This document shows positions 1 through 7,987 of a stretch of 64,000 bases of DNA, piece by piece (the stretch's first letter is position 1; every line of letters begins with the position of its first letter). Source of the DNA: PALSA-505 sp036267135 (GTDB taxonomy: Bacteria; Actinomycetota; Actinomycetes; Streptosporangiales; Streptosporangiaceae). Made by a program: the position numbers and the translations under genes. The stretch is taken from NCBI GenBank assembly GCA_036267135.1, contig DATAWQ010000066.1:1-64000 (forward strand). The letters are read 5' to 3'. Under the pieces are notes generated by a model, which was given only the letters and a program-made list of their open reading frames with translations, ran no database searches and was not told the origin of the DNA.

Positions 1-1
1 G

Positions 2-181
2 ATCCCCTACGACGACGGCGGCCGCACCTGCCAATGCGACCTGGCACCTTTGTGCCGACGACATCACCGCGCCAAACAGGCCGAAGGGTGGACGTTGTCC
101 CAGCCCACACCGGGCGTCCTGGTCTGGCTCACCCCAGCCGGGAGACGGTACACCACCTTGCCCAGCCAACATCCAACCTGA
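2..181 (+). CDS. C-terminal end of DUF222/HNH endonuclease-type protein (cut by left edge)
   Basis: Reading frame 2 is open from the window edge to a TGA at 179-181 and encodes 59 residues. The fragment has a CxC pair (TCQCDL), then LCRRHHRAKQ and a GW...QP.PGVL.W.TP.GR.YTT tail. This is the pattern that ends the many actinobacterial DUF222 proteins with a C-terminal HNH nuclease domain, where the Cys and His residues hold zinc. Only the end of the protein is visible, so the DUF222 part and the start cannot be judged. These genes are multicopy in actinomycetes and often mark mobile or repeated DNA. Confidence 0.72.
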   Translation: MPYDDGGRTCQCDLAPLCRRHHRAKQAEGWTLSQPTPGVLVWLTPAGRRYTTLPSQHPT

Positions 182-503
182 TGAGCCGATCGGCTGGATG
201 AGTTCACCGCCTCCACTCGGCTCCGCCGCCGGTGCCAAGCTGATCTGGACTTACGCTGCCGGGCCACGTTCACTCGCGAGCCGACGCGCCAGAGTCTGTG
301 GTCGGCGCGCCATGCTCTTGTTCCCCCGGTCGTGTCGCTGACCTTCGGCGCCATCGTGGCCGCGGTCAAACCGCAGGGCCGCGTCCGGGGCGGCCGGGCG
401 GGTACGCCTTCTTTCCCGCGATGGTGTCCGATGGCCTCGATCTCGTTCGTAGCCAAGGTGACAGACCGGCAACGGCCCGGCCAACCGCACTCAAGGAGAG
501 ATC
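182..503. other. Intergenic region, no gene recognised
   Basis: About 320 bp between the HNH fragment and the reductase gene. Short open frames on both strands have arginine-rich or biased compositions and no recognisable motif. A Shine-Dalgarno sequence (AAGGAGAG) for the next gene lies at the right end. Confidence 0.5.
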
Positions 504-1085
504 ATGACCGCTACCTATACCTTCGACGTCTTTGCCAGCCTCGATGGTTTCGGCTCGCACAGCGGCGGCGACTGGGGCGGCTACTGGGGCAAGCAGGGCC
601 CCGAGCTGCTCGCCCGCCGCCTCGCCGTGTACGGCGAGGAGCAGCGGATGGTCTTCGGCGCCAGCACGTACCGGCTGTTCGCGCAGCTACCGGCCCCGGG
701 TACCGAGGACTCCGACGCTGGTGACCCGTGGGTCACCCGGATGAGGGATCTCCCGGCAACGGTGGTGTCGAGCACGCTGCAAGGACCGCTCGACTGGCCG
801 GACGCGGCCGTCGTGCCCGGTGATGCCGTCGATGTCGTCGCCCGGCTCAAGCAGGAGTCCGAGGTGCCGCTGCGCTCGCACGGCAGCCTGTCGATGAACC
901 GGGCGCTGATGGCCGCCGGCCTGGTCGATCGCATCCAGGTAACCCTCTTCCCGGTGATCACCGGGAAGACCGGAAGCCACCCCGTCTTCGGTGGCGCGGC
1001 CGACTTCGATCTCGAGCTGATCGAGAGCCGGACGCTCGATGGCCACACCCAAGAGCTCATCTACGGGCCCACCCTGCATGCCTGA
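504..1085 (+). CDS. Dihydrofolate reductase-family (RibD C-terminal-like) protein
   Basis: A 193-residue protein of the RibD C-terminal/dihydrofolate reductase-like family, which is common as single-domain NADPH-dependent reductases in actinomycetes. The N-terminus has the family's F.SLDGF pattern (a strand followed by a Gly/Asp-rich turn). MVFGASTYRLF matches the conserved G..TY helix, and VPLRSHGSLSMNRALMAAGLVD matches the Gly-rich cofactor loop and helix before the final strands. Length is normal. ATG at 504 is supported by AAGGAGAG 7 bases upstream. No operon partner is apparent. The substrate is unknown; general homology does not make it the folate enzyme FolA. Confidence 0.8.
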   Translation: MTATYTFDVFASLDGFGSHSGGDWGGYWGKQGPELLARRLAVYGEEQRMVFGASTYRLFAQLPAPGTEDSDAGDPWVTRMRDLPATVVSSTLQGPLDWPDAAVVPGDAVDVVARLKQESEVPLRSHGSLSMNRALMAAGLVDRIQVTLFPVITGKTGSHPVFGGAADFDLELIESRTLDGHTQELIYGPTLHA

Positions 1086-1193
1086 GCCCGCCCATCCATG
1101 CACTCAAGCAGCTGACCTGACCAGTCAATGTCCATGCCGGAACGATAGGTGTTCCCGATCAAGGCTCCTGCGGGCTAGGCGTGGGGCTTGGCG

Positions 1194-1290
1194 ATGACCA
1201 CCTCGACGTCGGCCCAGGCCGATAAGACTCTCATCGACCTGGACCGCCGCCTGGCTGCCCTGGTTGGGTGGTCGGACTGTCCTCGGCGAG
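1194..1290 (+). pseudogene. Possible 5' remnant of a small helical protein gene
   Basis: From ATG 1194 the frame begins with a natural-looking amphipathic stretch (MTTSTSAQADKTLIDLDRR and on to LAALVGW). It then runs into composition typical of antisense DNA opposite the chitinase 3' end. It looks like the start of a gene whose remainder was lost when the chitinase gene arrived or was rearranged here. Evidence is compositional only, and it may be chance. Confidence 0.25.
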
Positions 1291-1295
1291 GATCC

Positions 1296-2696
1296 TCACT
1301 GCGTGGCGAAGTCCTGGTTGGTGCCGGCTCCGGTCTTGCAGGTCCACTGGTCGAATTGGATGCCTTCGGTGGTTACGGCTCCGGCTTGGTCCAGGCATAG
1401 TTGGCTGTTCTCGTTCTGGAACTGCCAGGTTCCGTCGGATTGCTCGACCGGCAGCCACAGGCCGTTGGTGGTGCCGTTCTGGGTGTATTGGATGATGTCG
1501 GCGCCTTTCACGGTCGAGGCGCTTTGCACGACGATGTCTTTGCCGCTGTTTTCGTTCTGCAGCTCGCCGTAGCCGCCGGAGACGGGGATGAACTGGAACT
1601 CCTGGTTGGCTTGGCTTGAGGTTTCGCAGGCCAACTGGTCGATGATGGCGTTGTTCGACGTGCTGTTGTTGTTCACGTCGACGCACAGGTGGCTGTTCTG
1701 CACGACAAGCTGGTGGTAGCCGTTCGGGAAGGAGCCACCCCCCGTCGATCCACCGCTGGTGATCTGGTTGAAGATCTTCGAGTACGCATAGCCGAGGTGC
1801 TTGTCGTACTGGTCGACTTCCCAGAAGGCGAGTTCCTGAACGCCGTTGGATGCGGCGAACGACTCAAGAGAGGTGGCGTCGGACTGGGTGAAGTTCTCCT
1901 TGTCGTCGTTCTTACCGGCGATCGGGGTCAGGCCGAGCATGTTCCAGGCCTGCGTCGACGAGACACCGAAGATGGATTCGAGTTGGGGTACGGTCGCGTT
2001 GGCCGCGGATTTGGCGTCGGTCAGCGGGTTCTGGCCGTTGCCGAAGTCCATGGTCATGATGTTGACGAGGTTGGCTTTGACGCCCGCCTTCACCGCGCCC
2101 TTGAGCATGCTGGTCGCGTCGGATTCCATGCCGGTCGGGTCGACCGGGACGGTGAAGTCGATCTGCACTGACGGGTCGGCCGCCTGGAGTTCGGCGAGCG
2201 CTTGGCTGCGGCGTGTGTTCGATGTGGTGTCGTCGAGCACGCTGCCCTCGATGTCGAAGTCGAGGCGTGTGACGTTGTACGTGCTGACGACCTTGGCGTA
2301 TGCGGCCTCCAGGCTGGAGACGGAGGTGCAGGTCTGCGCGAGTTCCCCGCCGGATTCACCGCCGAACGAGATGATCGCGTTGCCGCCAGCTTGCTGGAGC
2401 GCGCTGACCTGGGAGGTGAAGGCGCCCAGGGAGTCGCCGTTGTCCTCCCACTCGGGTGTGCAACCGGACTTGGGTGTGAGGAACGCGAGCGAATAATACT
2501 TGTCACCGCTAGCGCTCATATCGGCGGCCATGTCGCCCGCGTCCGAACTCTCGATCTGCAGGTACGGGGCGGAATAGTGGGCCGGGAAGGCGGTGGCTGC
2601 GACGGCCGGCGCCGCCGCGGCCACAACCGCCACCCCCGTCGCTGGAAGCAGCGCGGTCGTACCGAGTATTAATACCCTGCGAACGCCGTGGATCAT
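1296..2696 (-). CDS. Secreted GH18 chitinase-like hydrolase with C-terminal ricin-type lectin domain
   Basis: A 466-residue secreted protein. Residues 1-35 form a signal peptide (RR, then a hydrophobic Ala/Val stretch ending AVAATA). Residues about 40-320 are a GH18 TIM barrel with the DxDxE catalytic motif (D146, D148, E150 in RLDFDIEG); Glu150 would be the acid. A Gly/Ser linker at about 325-335 leads to a C-terminal ricin B/CBM13-type lectin domain with repeated NS.LCVDV / QLCLDQ and NQEFQF units. The likely role is cleavage of chitin or related GlcNAc polymers outside the cell. ATG 2696 is chosen because GGAGGA lies 4 bases upstream. An in-frame GTG/ATG at 2714 is possible but lacks this. 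The palindrome at 2729-2741 is probably its operator. Confidence 0.85.
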   Translation of the reverse strand: MIHGVRRVLILGTTALLPATGVAVVAAAAPAVAATAFPAHYSAPYLQIESSDAGDMAADMSASGDKYYSLAFLTPKSGCTPEWEDNGDSLGAFTSQVSALQQAGGNAIISFGGESGGELAQTCTSVSSLEAAYAKVVSTYNVTRLDFDIEGSVLDDTTSNTRRSQALAELQAADPSVQIDFTVPVDPTGMESDATSMLKGAVKAGVKANLVNIMTMDFGNGQNPLTDAKSAANATVPQLESIFGVSSTQAWNMLGLTPIAGKNDDKENFTQSDATSLESFAASNGVQELAFWEVDQYDKHLGYAYSKIFNQITSGGSTGGGSFPNGYHQLVVQNSHLCVDVNNNSTSNNAIIDQLACETSSQANQEFQFIPVSGGYGELQNENSGKDIVVQSASTVKGADIIQYTQNGTTNGLWLPVEQSDGTWQFQNENSQLCLDQAGAVTTEGIQFDQWTCKTGAGTNQDFATQ

Positions 2697-3046
2697 GCGG
2701 TCCTCCAGGCCCACTCATCGATTAAGGAAGGAAACTTTCCTAACTATTTGTACCAAGGCCGCAGTCGAATGTCTACGAGCTTGCCGGGATTGAGGTGACC
2801 GTTAGACATACCGCTGAGTGGGCCCATGAGCAGGCGCCCGGGCTCGGCGGGAAAGCCGCCAGGCCCCGAAGCAGTCAACCGCGTCCAGCCAGCCTGCGCA
2901 CTGACTGAGAGCCACCTGGCGGGAATGGGCGTGCGCCTGCGGGCCCGGGCCTGGTGCGGCGGTCGGGCCTGGTCAGGGGCGGTGTGGGTTATTCGGTCTT
3001 GACGAGGGCGACGGTCGAGCCGGGAGGTGGATCAGGCCAGCCCGGA
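2697..3046. other. Intergenic region between chitinase and OsmC genes
   Basis: About 350 bp. It holds the chitinase ribosome-binding site (2701-2706) and its operator palindrome (2729-2741). The remainder toward the OsmC stop is G/C-rich and no gene or clear hairpin with a T-run was seen. Confidence 0.5.
2729..2741 (-). promoter_or_regulatory. Palindromic operator upstream of the chitinase
   Basis: AGGAAACTTTCCT is a 13-bp palindrome with two 6-bp arms and one central base, in the 5' region of the chitinase about 35 bp before its start. From memory, TTAGGAAA-type palindromes occur upstream of chitosanase and chitinase genes in Streptomyces, where ROK-family repressors such as CsnR bind. That link is analogy, not shown here. 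Confidence 0.5.
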
Positions 3047-3478
3047 TTAGCTGGCCGGCTCGTCCCCGGCGATGACCACGTCGATGGGCGGTGACAGGGC
3101 GATCGTGTTGGACACGTAGCAGGCCCGCAGGGCGGGCTGGATCAGCGGTGACACCACATCGGCCGGTGCGCTGGAGGCCACGATGAGCCGCAGCGCGCGA
3201 AACTTGGGCCCGTCGTAGGTCCCGGTCGCGGTCACCCGCAGGTCGGGCAGGGTCACGCCGCGCTTGCCCGCGGCCCAGTTCAGCGCCAGCGCATAGCAGG
3301 ACGACATCGCGGCCAGCAGGTACTCGGTCGGCATCGGGCCGGTGCCGGTGCCGCCCACGCTCTGCGGCTCGTCCACCACTAGCTCGAACCCGGACGCCTG
3401 CACCCGGCAGCGCCAGCCGCCCTCCCAGACGGCCACCACCGAGTTGGTGTGCGGCCGGCCCGGCTCCTCGGTGCTCAC
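3047..3478 (-). CDS. OsmC/Ohr-family protein
   Basis: A 143-residue single-domain OsmC-family protein. It has the two cysteines of the family in the expected helices: C61 in MSSCYALAL and C120 in LRACYVSNT. In OsmC/Ohr these form the peroxidatic/resolving pair that reduces organic hydroperoxides. The segment GTGPMPTEYLLAA is the conserved substrate-pocket loop and helix. The GTG start at 3478 lies 30 bp after the DsrE-type gene, so it is probably the last gene of a four-gene leftward operon (5678 to 3047). The sulfur-handling neighbours suggest thiol or persulfide-related stress, but the substrate is not shown. Confidence 0.82.
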   Translation of the reverse strand: MSTEEPGRPHTNSVVAVWEGGWRCRVQASGFELVVDEPQSVGGTGTGPMPTEYLLAAMSSCYALALNWAAGKRGVTLPDLRVTATGTYDGPKFRALRLIVASSAPADVVSPLIQPALRACYVSNTIALSPPIDVVIAGDEPAS

Positions 3479-3508
3479 GACGGAGTGGTCATCGGGCCGG
3501 CCGCAAGC

Positions 3509-3997
3509 TCAGACGGTCCAGGTGTTGAGCTGGAAGGCGCTGGCCCGCCACGCGGTCAGCGCGGAGTCCAGCACGTCCAGCGGGCTGAACGCCTTCACCC
3601 CGTCGATCAGGTCTTCCTCGCGGAACCCGTACAGCGCGCCCATGGCGAACCGGCAGGCGTAGACCTTGGCGCCCTCCTTGAGCAGCGTCTCGATCTGGCG
3701 GTTGCCGGCCAGGTTCCCCGGGAAACCCTCGTTGCCGACGGTCGGGTAGCCGCGGTGCCGCGACGCCAGCAGCACGCCCGGGCCATAAAGGACGATGCTC
3801 ACATCGAAGCCCTTGCGCACCAGTCGCGTCGACGTCAGCAGGTTGACCAGCGAGACCGAGCCCTCGAACGGAACCGAGTGGATGAAGATGAACGCCTTCT
3901 CGCCCGGGTTGGCCCTGATGTCATCGAAGAGCTTTTCTTCGGTGTTGTAGAGGGATTCGCCCGGCTCGGCTCGCGGGGACTCTACGGTGATCGGCAT
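3509..3997 (-). CDS. DsrE-fold protein, similar to the MSMEG_0572/Sll0783 group
   Basis: A 162-residue protein with a DsrE/F-like Rossmannoid fold pattern: strand KAFIFIHS, glycine turn, helix, strand DVSIVLYGPGVLL, then KVYACRFAMGALYG with C115 where DsrE-type proteins keep their persulfide-carrying cysteine. The tail LDVLDSALTAWR...NTWTV resembles proteins annotated as nitrogen-starvation response (MSMEG_0572/Sll0783); this is recalled, not searched. ATG 3997 has AGGAG 6 bases upstream. It is co-directional with the flavin reductase and OsmC genes, so a role as a sulfur carrier in that set is plausible. The other genes of the nitrilase (Nit1) cluster are not present here. Confidence 0.7.
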   Translation of the reverse strand: MPITVESPRAEPGESLYNTEEKLFDDIRANPGEKAFIFIHSVPFEGSVSLVNLLTSTRLVRKGFDVSIVLYGPGVLLASRHRGYPTVGNEGFPGNLAGNRQIETLLKEGAKVYACRFAMGALYGFREEDLIDGVKAFSPLDVLDSALTAWRASAFQLNTWTV

Positions 3998-4057
3998 GAC
4001 TGCTCCTGACTTTGTGTTGTGCGGGTTCGCTTATGCAGTACTTTTCTTTGGCACCGT

Positions 4058-4297
4058 TCAGGTCGAATGCTCTTTCGTCCACCGCATGCGATGACTACCG
4101 GGCATCCGCCGGATGATCGCCGACCGCAGATTCCACGGGATCGCCTGGTAGACGGGCACGAACACCCGCAGCCAGAAGATCTCCACCCCTCGGGGCTGGC
4201 GGGGCGGTGGGACACCGTACTTGGCCGCGATCTTCTGCTGCGCCGCGACCATCAGGTAGCGCTCGGAGTTTTCCCGCAGCCAGCGCGAGAACGCCAC
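4058..4297 (-). CDS. Small conserved-looking basic protein of unknown function
   Basis: A 79-residue basic protein, not recognised. It has an N-terminal amphipathic helix (WLRENSERYLMVAAQQKIAAKYG), a short proline-rich turn and a hydrophobic segment (VEIFWLRVFVPVYQAIPW) that could associate with a membrane or with a partner. It ends in a basic tail. Its GTG start at 4297 follows the stop of the flavin reductase after a single base, so the two are translationally coupled. This coupling is the main reason to accept it as a gene; it may be a subunit or anchor of that enzyme. Confidence 0.6.
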   Translation of the reverse strand: MAFSRWLRENSERYLMVAAQQKIAAKYGVPPPRQPRGVEIFWLRVFVPVYQAIPWNLRSAIIRRMPGSHRMRWTKEHST

Positions 4298-4298
4298 G

Positions 4299-5678
4299 TC
4301 AGCCCCCCAGCCGGGACAGCAGGTTCTGCGCGGCCAGGGCGATCGGCTCGTTCAGCGCCCCGATCGGGGGCGAATACACGTTCTCCATGGTGGCCAGTTC
4401 GCGCGCGGTGATGTGCGTACGCACCGCCATGGCCAGGAAGTCCGCCCGCTCCTTGATCCCCTCCGAGCCGACCATCTGGGCGCCGATGAGCCGCAGCGAA
4501 CGCGGCTCGGCCAGCAGTTTGACCCTGACCTTCTTGACTCCCGGGTAGTACCTGGCCCGGGAGATGCCCTCGGCCACGCCGACCACGTGCGGGATGCCCA
4601 GCGCGGTGGCCAGCGTTTCGCTGAACGAGACGCCGCCGATCATCCACTCGCCGGCCACCATCCCCCACGGCACGCTGACCGGCTGGTATATGCGCTGGCC
4701 GCCGGCCGCGTTCGTGCCCGCGACCTTGCCCTGCGCGTAGGCATGGCTGCCGGACAGGCCCTGGATCGGGATCTGGGTGACGCTGTGCGGCACCTCGATG
4801 CAGTCACCGGCCGCCCACACGTCCGGGGTCGTGGTGTGCATGGTCTCGTCCACGATGAGGCCGTCCGCGGAGCCGGTCTTCAGCCCGGCCGCCCGGGCCA
4901 GCGTGGTGTTAGCCTGCTTCTTCGTGCACACCACGGCCAGATCGCAGGCGATGTCACCATCCGACGTGGTCACCCCGCGCACCGAGCCCCCACCACCAGG
5001 GGCCCCACCACCAGGGGCCCCACCACCAGGGGCACTGCCTACGAAGCCGGTCAGCGTGGTGTTGAAGTGAAGTTGCGCCCCGGCTTCGCGCCAGGAGTCT
5101 TGCACCGGACCGGCGATGTCGGGGTCGGCGGCCGCCGACAGCGCCCACGCGTCCTTGTCCACCAGGTGCGTCTCGATGCCCCGGTGGCACAGTGCGGTCA
5201 CCATCTCCAGGCCGAGCGGCGAGGCCTCGACCACGACCGCGCTCTTGACCCCGTCGAGCACCTTGTCCCACTCCATGGCCCGGCGGATGTTCTTCACGTA
5301 GTACAGGTTGGACAGGTCGGAGCCTGGCACGCCGGGTGGCGCGTAGTCGAAGCCGGTGCTGACGATCAGCTTGTCGTAGCCGACCCAGCCCTCGCCATCG
5401 ACCGCGACGCTCTTGCGGCCGGTGTCGATCGCGGTGACCTTGGTCTCATAGTGGATGTCGATGCCCGAGTTCTGATACGTCTCCTTCGTAGCCAGGAAAA
5501 GACGCTCAAAATCGGGTATTTCCTTCCCATGCACATAAGGAATGCCACACGGGCTGTATCCGACGTCCTCGAACTCGGTGTAGACCCGGACGTCGGCCGC
5601 GGGGTCGACGGCCTTGGCCGCACCGGCGGCACCGATCCCAGCGGCACCACCGCCAATCACGACGATTCGCTGCGCCAC
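4299..5678 (-). CDS. FAD-dependent NAD(P)H disulfide reductase (CoA-disulfide reductase/NADH oxidase type)
   Basis: A 459-residue flavoprotein. An N-terminal FAD dinucleotide motif (VVIGGGAAGIGAAG, residues 6-19) is followed by C44 in YSPCGIPY. This is the single active-site cysteine of the CoA-disulfide reductase, NADH oxidase and persulfide reductase group. A second Rossmann segment follows near 145 (VVVEASPLGLEM), then the second FAD motif TPDVWAAGDCIEV near 290, and a C-terminal dimerisation domain. A Gly/Ala/Pro insert near residues 215-230 comes from three 15-bp tandem repeats (4991-5035) and probably forms a surface loop. GTG 5678 has GAGGAGGG upstream. It is the first gene of the leftward operon with the small protein, DsrE and OsmC, so polysulfide or CoA-persulfide reduction is the best guess. 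Confidence 0.82.
   Translation of the reverse strand: MAQRIVVIGGGAAGIGAAGAAKAVDPAADVRVYTEFEDVGYSPCGIPYVHGKEIPDFERLFLATKETYQNSGIDIHYETKVTAIDTGRKSVAVDGEGWVGYDKLIVSTGFDYAPPGVPGSDLSNLYYVKNIRRAMEWDKVLDGVKSAVVVEASPLGLEMVTALCHRGIETHLVDKDAWALSAAADPDIAGPVQDSWREAGAQLHFNTTLTGFVGSAPGGGAPGGGAPGGGGSVRGVTTSDGDIACDLAVVCTKKQANTTLARAAGLKTGSADGLIVDETMHTTTPDVWAAGDCIEVPHSVTQIPIQGLSGSHAYAQGKVAGTNAAGGQRIYQPVSVPWGMVAGEWMIGGVSFSETLATALGIPHVVGVAEGISRARYYPGVKKVRVKLLAEPRSLRLIGAQMVGSEGIKERADFLAMAVRTHITARELATMENVYSPPIGALNEPIALAAQNLLSRLGG
4991..5035. repeat. Three 15-bp tandem repeats inside the flavin reductase gene
   Basis: The unit CACCACCAGGGGCCC occurs at 4991-5005 and 5006-5020, and with one change at 5021-5035. On the coding (minus) strand it encodes a repeated Gly-Ala-Pro-Gly-Gly stretch. 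It keeps the frame open and looks like a slippage expansion. Confidence 0.9.
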
Positions 5679-5704
5679 CAGGGCCCTCCTCGTGCGGGTA
5701 CGGA

Positions 5705-5713
5705 GAGATTCTC
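5705..5713. promoter_or_regulatory. Divergent promoter region between flavin reductase operon and XRE-cupin gene
   Basis: A GAGA-T-TCTC palindrome (5705-5713) sits in the 125-bp divergent gap, and TATGAT at 5741-5746 is a plausible -10 for the rightward regulator gene. Divergent placement makes it a candidate site for the XRE-cupin regulator on both promoters. Short and weakly supported. Confidence 0.3.
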
Positions 5714-5803
5714 GTTTAGTATCCGCGATGACTCGTACACTATGATGGCTGTACCCGACATTGACGTCAAGGCGGGACCCATGCTTACGACGAGCAGGAC
5801 AGC

Positions 5804-6442
5804 ATGAGCCGGCTGGCAGCGGGGGCGCCGTGCCCCGACGCCCAGAGCCCGGGACGTGGCGAGGACGCGGCCCACGATCTCGAGCGCATCGTGGGCTCGA
5901 TCGGGCTGAAGGTCTTCAGCCTGCGCAAGAGCATGGGCCTGTCGCTGCAGCAGCTCGGCGAGCGCTCCGACGTTTCGGCGGCGGCCATCCACAAGATCGA
6001 GCAGGGCGGGATGGTGCCGACCATCACCACGCTGCTGAAGATCGCGGGCGCGCTGGGGCGGCCCGTCTCTTTCTTCGTCGAGGAGGACGGCGGCCGCGAC
6101 GACCTGGCCGTGCTCATCCCCGCCGCGGACAAGCGGCCCGTCTACACCTCGCACAAGGGCATCACGCTGAACAGCATCTCCGGGCCCTACGCGCGCTTCC
6201 TGATGGCCGGCGCCCGGGCCACGGTGGTGGCTGGAGCGTCCAGCGGCCGCAAGCCCATGCAGCATCCCGGCGAGGAACTCGTGCACGTCACCGAGGGAGT
6301 GCTGGAGTTCAGCGTGGCCGGGCAGGTGTTCCAGATCCACCCGGGGGACACCCTGCACTTCCGCGGCGACCAGCCGCACACCTGGCGCAACCCCGGCGAC
6401 ACCCAGGCCCAGGCCGTCTGGCTAGCCCTCCGCCCCCAGTGA
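5804..6442 (+). CDS. XRE-family regulator with C-terminal cupin domain
   Basis: A 212-residue transcription factor. Residues about 30-85 form an XRE helix-turn-helix (LRKSMGLSLQQLGERSDVS..AIHKIEQGG). Residues about 140-210 form a small cupin sensing domain (HPGEELVHVTEGVLEF, then HPGDTLHFRGDQPHTWRN). These one-component regulators typically sense a small ligand in the cupin pocket. The gene is divergent from the flavin reductase/DsrE/OsmC operon with 125 bp between starts, so it most likely controls that operon and itself. The 3' end overlaps the convergent GNAT gene by 21 bp. Confidence 0.85.
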   Translation: MSRLAAGAPCPDAQSPGRGEDAAHDLERIVGSIGLKVFSLRKSMGLSLQQLGERSDVSAAAIHKIEQGGMVPTITTLLKIAGALGRPVSFFVEEDGGRDDLAVLIPAADKRPVYTSHKGITLNSISGPYARFLMAGARATVVAGASSGRKPMQHPGEELVHVTEGVLEFSVAGQVFQIHPGDTLHFRGDQPHTWRNPGDTQAQAVWLALRPQ

Positions 6443-7039
6443 CAGGGACAACTGCGACGGGGCTAACTGTGACGCGGATAACTGCGACTGGGCCAGTTCG
6501 CCGCGCTGCCGCCTGAACGCCACGTGCGGCTGGAGCGGGTGACCGTCGGGCACCCGGGGATGCTCGAAGTGCGTGTAGAGCGTCAGTCCGAGCCGCTTCA
6601 TGACCGCCTGTGACGGCTCGTTGAGCACCGCCGTCATCGACCAGATCTCGTCGAGCCCGATGCCGTTGAAGGCCACGTTCACGGCCGCGGCGCCGGCCTC
6701 GGTGGCGTACCCCTGGTGCCAGGCCCGCTGGATCAGCCGCCAGCCCACCTCCATGCCGCCCGCGCCAGGAACGTCGTCCGGCATCGGGTTGAGCCCGGTG
6801 AACCCGATGAAGTCACCGGTGCCGGCCACCTCGAGCGCCCACAGACCGAAGCCCTGCCGGTCGAACAGCGCCTCCATCTTGTCGATGTGCGCGTCGCTGC
6901 CCTCCCTGGTCAGGGAGTTGGGGAAGAACCTGGTCACCTCGGGGTCGGCGTTCATCGCCGCGTACGGCTCGCGGTCGCCGTCCCGCCAGCGCCGCATCAG
7001 CAGCCGCGGCGTGTGGATGGTGTTGAAGTGAGCCCCCAT
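6422..7039 (-). CDS. GNAT-family N-acetyltransferase (RimJ/RimL type)
   Basis: A 205-residue acetyltransferase of the RimJ/RimL/ribosomal-protein type. It has the N-terminal TPRLLMRRWRDGDREPYAAMNADPEV signature in parts, GMEVGWRLIQRAWHQGYATEAG (acetyl-CoA pyrophosphate loop near 105-125) and NEPSQAVMKRLGLT near 150. The C-terminal 25 residues (SQLSA, SQLAP, SQLSL units) come from four degenerate 15-bp repeats and are unlikely to be part of the fold. ATG 7039 leaves only 24 bp to the divergent rnz start, so both promoters must overlap the coding starts. The open frame continues upstream, but that part is antisense to rnz. Substrate unknown. Confidence 0.82.
   Translation of the reverse strand: MGAHFNTIHTPRLLMRRWRDGDREPYAAMNADPEVTRFFPNSLTREGSDAHIDKMEALFDRQGFGLWALEVAGTGDFIGFTGLNPMPDDVPGAGGMEVGWRLIQRAWHQGYATEAGAAAVNVAFNGIGLDEIWSMTAVLNEPSQAVMKRLGLTLYTHFEHPRVPDGHPLQPHVAFRRQRGELAQSQLSASQLAPSQLSLSLGAEG
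6441..6500. repeat. Four degenerate 15-bp tandem repeats at the GNAT 3' end
   Basis: Units at 6441, 6456, 6471 and 6486 follow the pattern GAC-GGG-AACTG. They encode the SQL-type pentapeptide tail of the GNAT protein on the minus strand and begin at the stop codon of the convergent XRE-cupin gene. Confidence 0.75.
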
Positions 7040-7063
7040 CGGATCAGCGTAGCCTCGGGTTCC

Positions 7064-7987
7064 GTGGCAAACCGGGAGTTGGTCGTGCTCGGCACGGCGA
7101 GCCAGGCCCCCACGCGCAACCGCAACCACAATGGCTACCTGTTGCGCTGGGAGAACGAGGGCATCCTGTTCGACCCGGGCGAGGGCACCCAGCGGCAGAT
7201 GCTGCTGGCCGGCGTCACCGCCAGCCAGATCACCCGCATCTGCGTCACCCATTTCCACGGCGACCACTGCCTGGGCCTGCCCGGCGTGCTGCAGCGGATG
7301 GCCTTGGACCAGGTCCAGCGCACCGTGGACATCGCCTACCCGGCGCGCAACCGGGACGTGTTCACCCGGCTGCGGCACGCGGCCCTGTTCCGCGACGTGC
7401 TCAACGTGGCCGAACGGCCGGTCACGGCCGCCGGCCCGGTCGCGGACGGGCCCGCGTTCGCGCTGGAGGCGCGGCCGCTCTCGCACAGCGTGCCCACCTT
7501 CGGCTACCGGCTGACCGAGCCGGACGGACGGCGGATGATCCCTGGCCGGCTGACCGCGCTCGGGATCGCCGGCCCCGACGTCGGCCGGCTGCAGCGCGAA
7601 GGCCAGTTGCGAGCGGGCCCCGAGCTGGTGACCCTGGACCAGGTCAGCGAGCCCAGGCCGGGCCAGCGCTTCGCGTTCATCATGGACACCAGGCTCTGCG
7701 AGGCCGCGTTCGCCCTGGCCGATGGCGCGGACATGCTCGTCTGCGAATCGACTTTCGCCGCCACCGAGTCCGCGCTGGCCCGCGACTACGGCCACCTCAC
7801 CGCGGGCCAGGCCGGGCGCATCGCCGCCGAGGCCGGCGTCCGCCACCTTGTGCTCACGCACTTCTCCCAGCGCTACGACACCGAAGCCACCCAGCGCATG
7901 GCCGCCGAAGCCGCCGACTCCTTCGGCGGCGAGGTTACCGTGGCCACCGACCTGGCTCGCATCCCGGTGCCGCTCCGTCACCCCTGA
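7064..7987 (+). CDS. rnz: Ribonuclease Z (tRNA 3' endonuclease)
   Basis: A 307-residue metallo-beta-lactamase-fold nuclease of normal RNase Z length. It has the zinc motif HxHxDH in VTHFHGDH (H63, H65, D67, H68), an N-terminal FDPGEGTQRQ motif, RPLSHSVPTFGYR (conserved His in the exosite/active-site region), FIMDT (zinc Asp) and VLTHFSQRY (final His). The enzyme removes 3' trailers from tRNA precursors. GTG 7064 (VANRELVVLG) is chosen because the conserved domain starts there; the open frame further upstream overlaps the divergent GNAT gene. Confidence 0.92.
   Translation: MANRELVVLGTASQAPTRNRNHNGYLLRWENEGILFDPGEGTQRQMLLAGVTASQITRICVTHFHGDHCLGLPGVLQRMALDQVQRTVDIAYPARNRDVFTRLRHAALFRDVLNVAERPVTAAGPVADGPAFALEARPLSHSVPTFGYRLTEPDGRRMIPGRLTALGIAGPDVGRLQREGQLRAGPELVTLDQVSEPRPGQRFAFIMDTRLCEAAFALADGADMLVCESTFAATESALARDYGHLTAGQAGRIAAEAGVRHLVLTHFSQRYDTEATQRMAAEAADSFGGEVTVATDLARIPVPLRHP

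Noticed and set aside
4413..5807. 464-codon open frame antisense to the flavin reductase
   Set aside because: His/Arg/Asp-rich antisense product with no motif; the reductase frame is clear.
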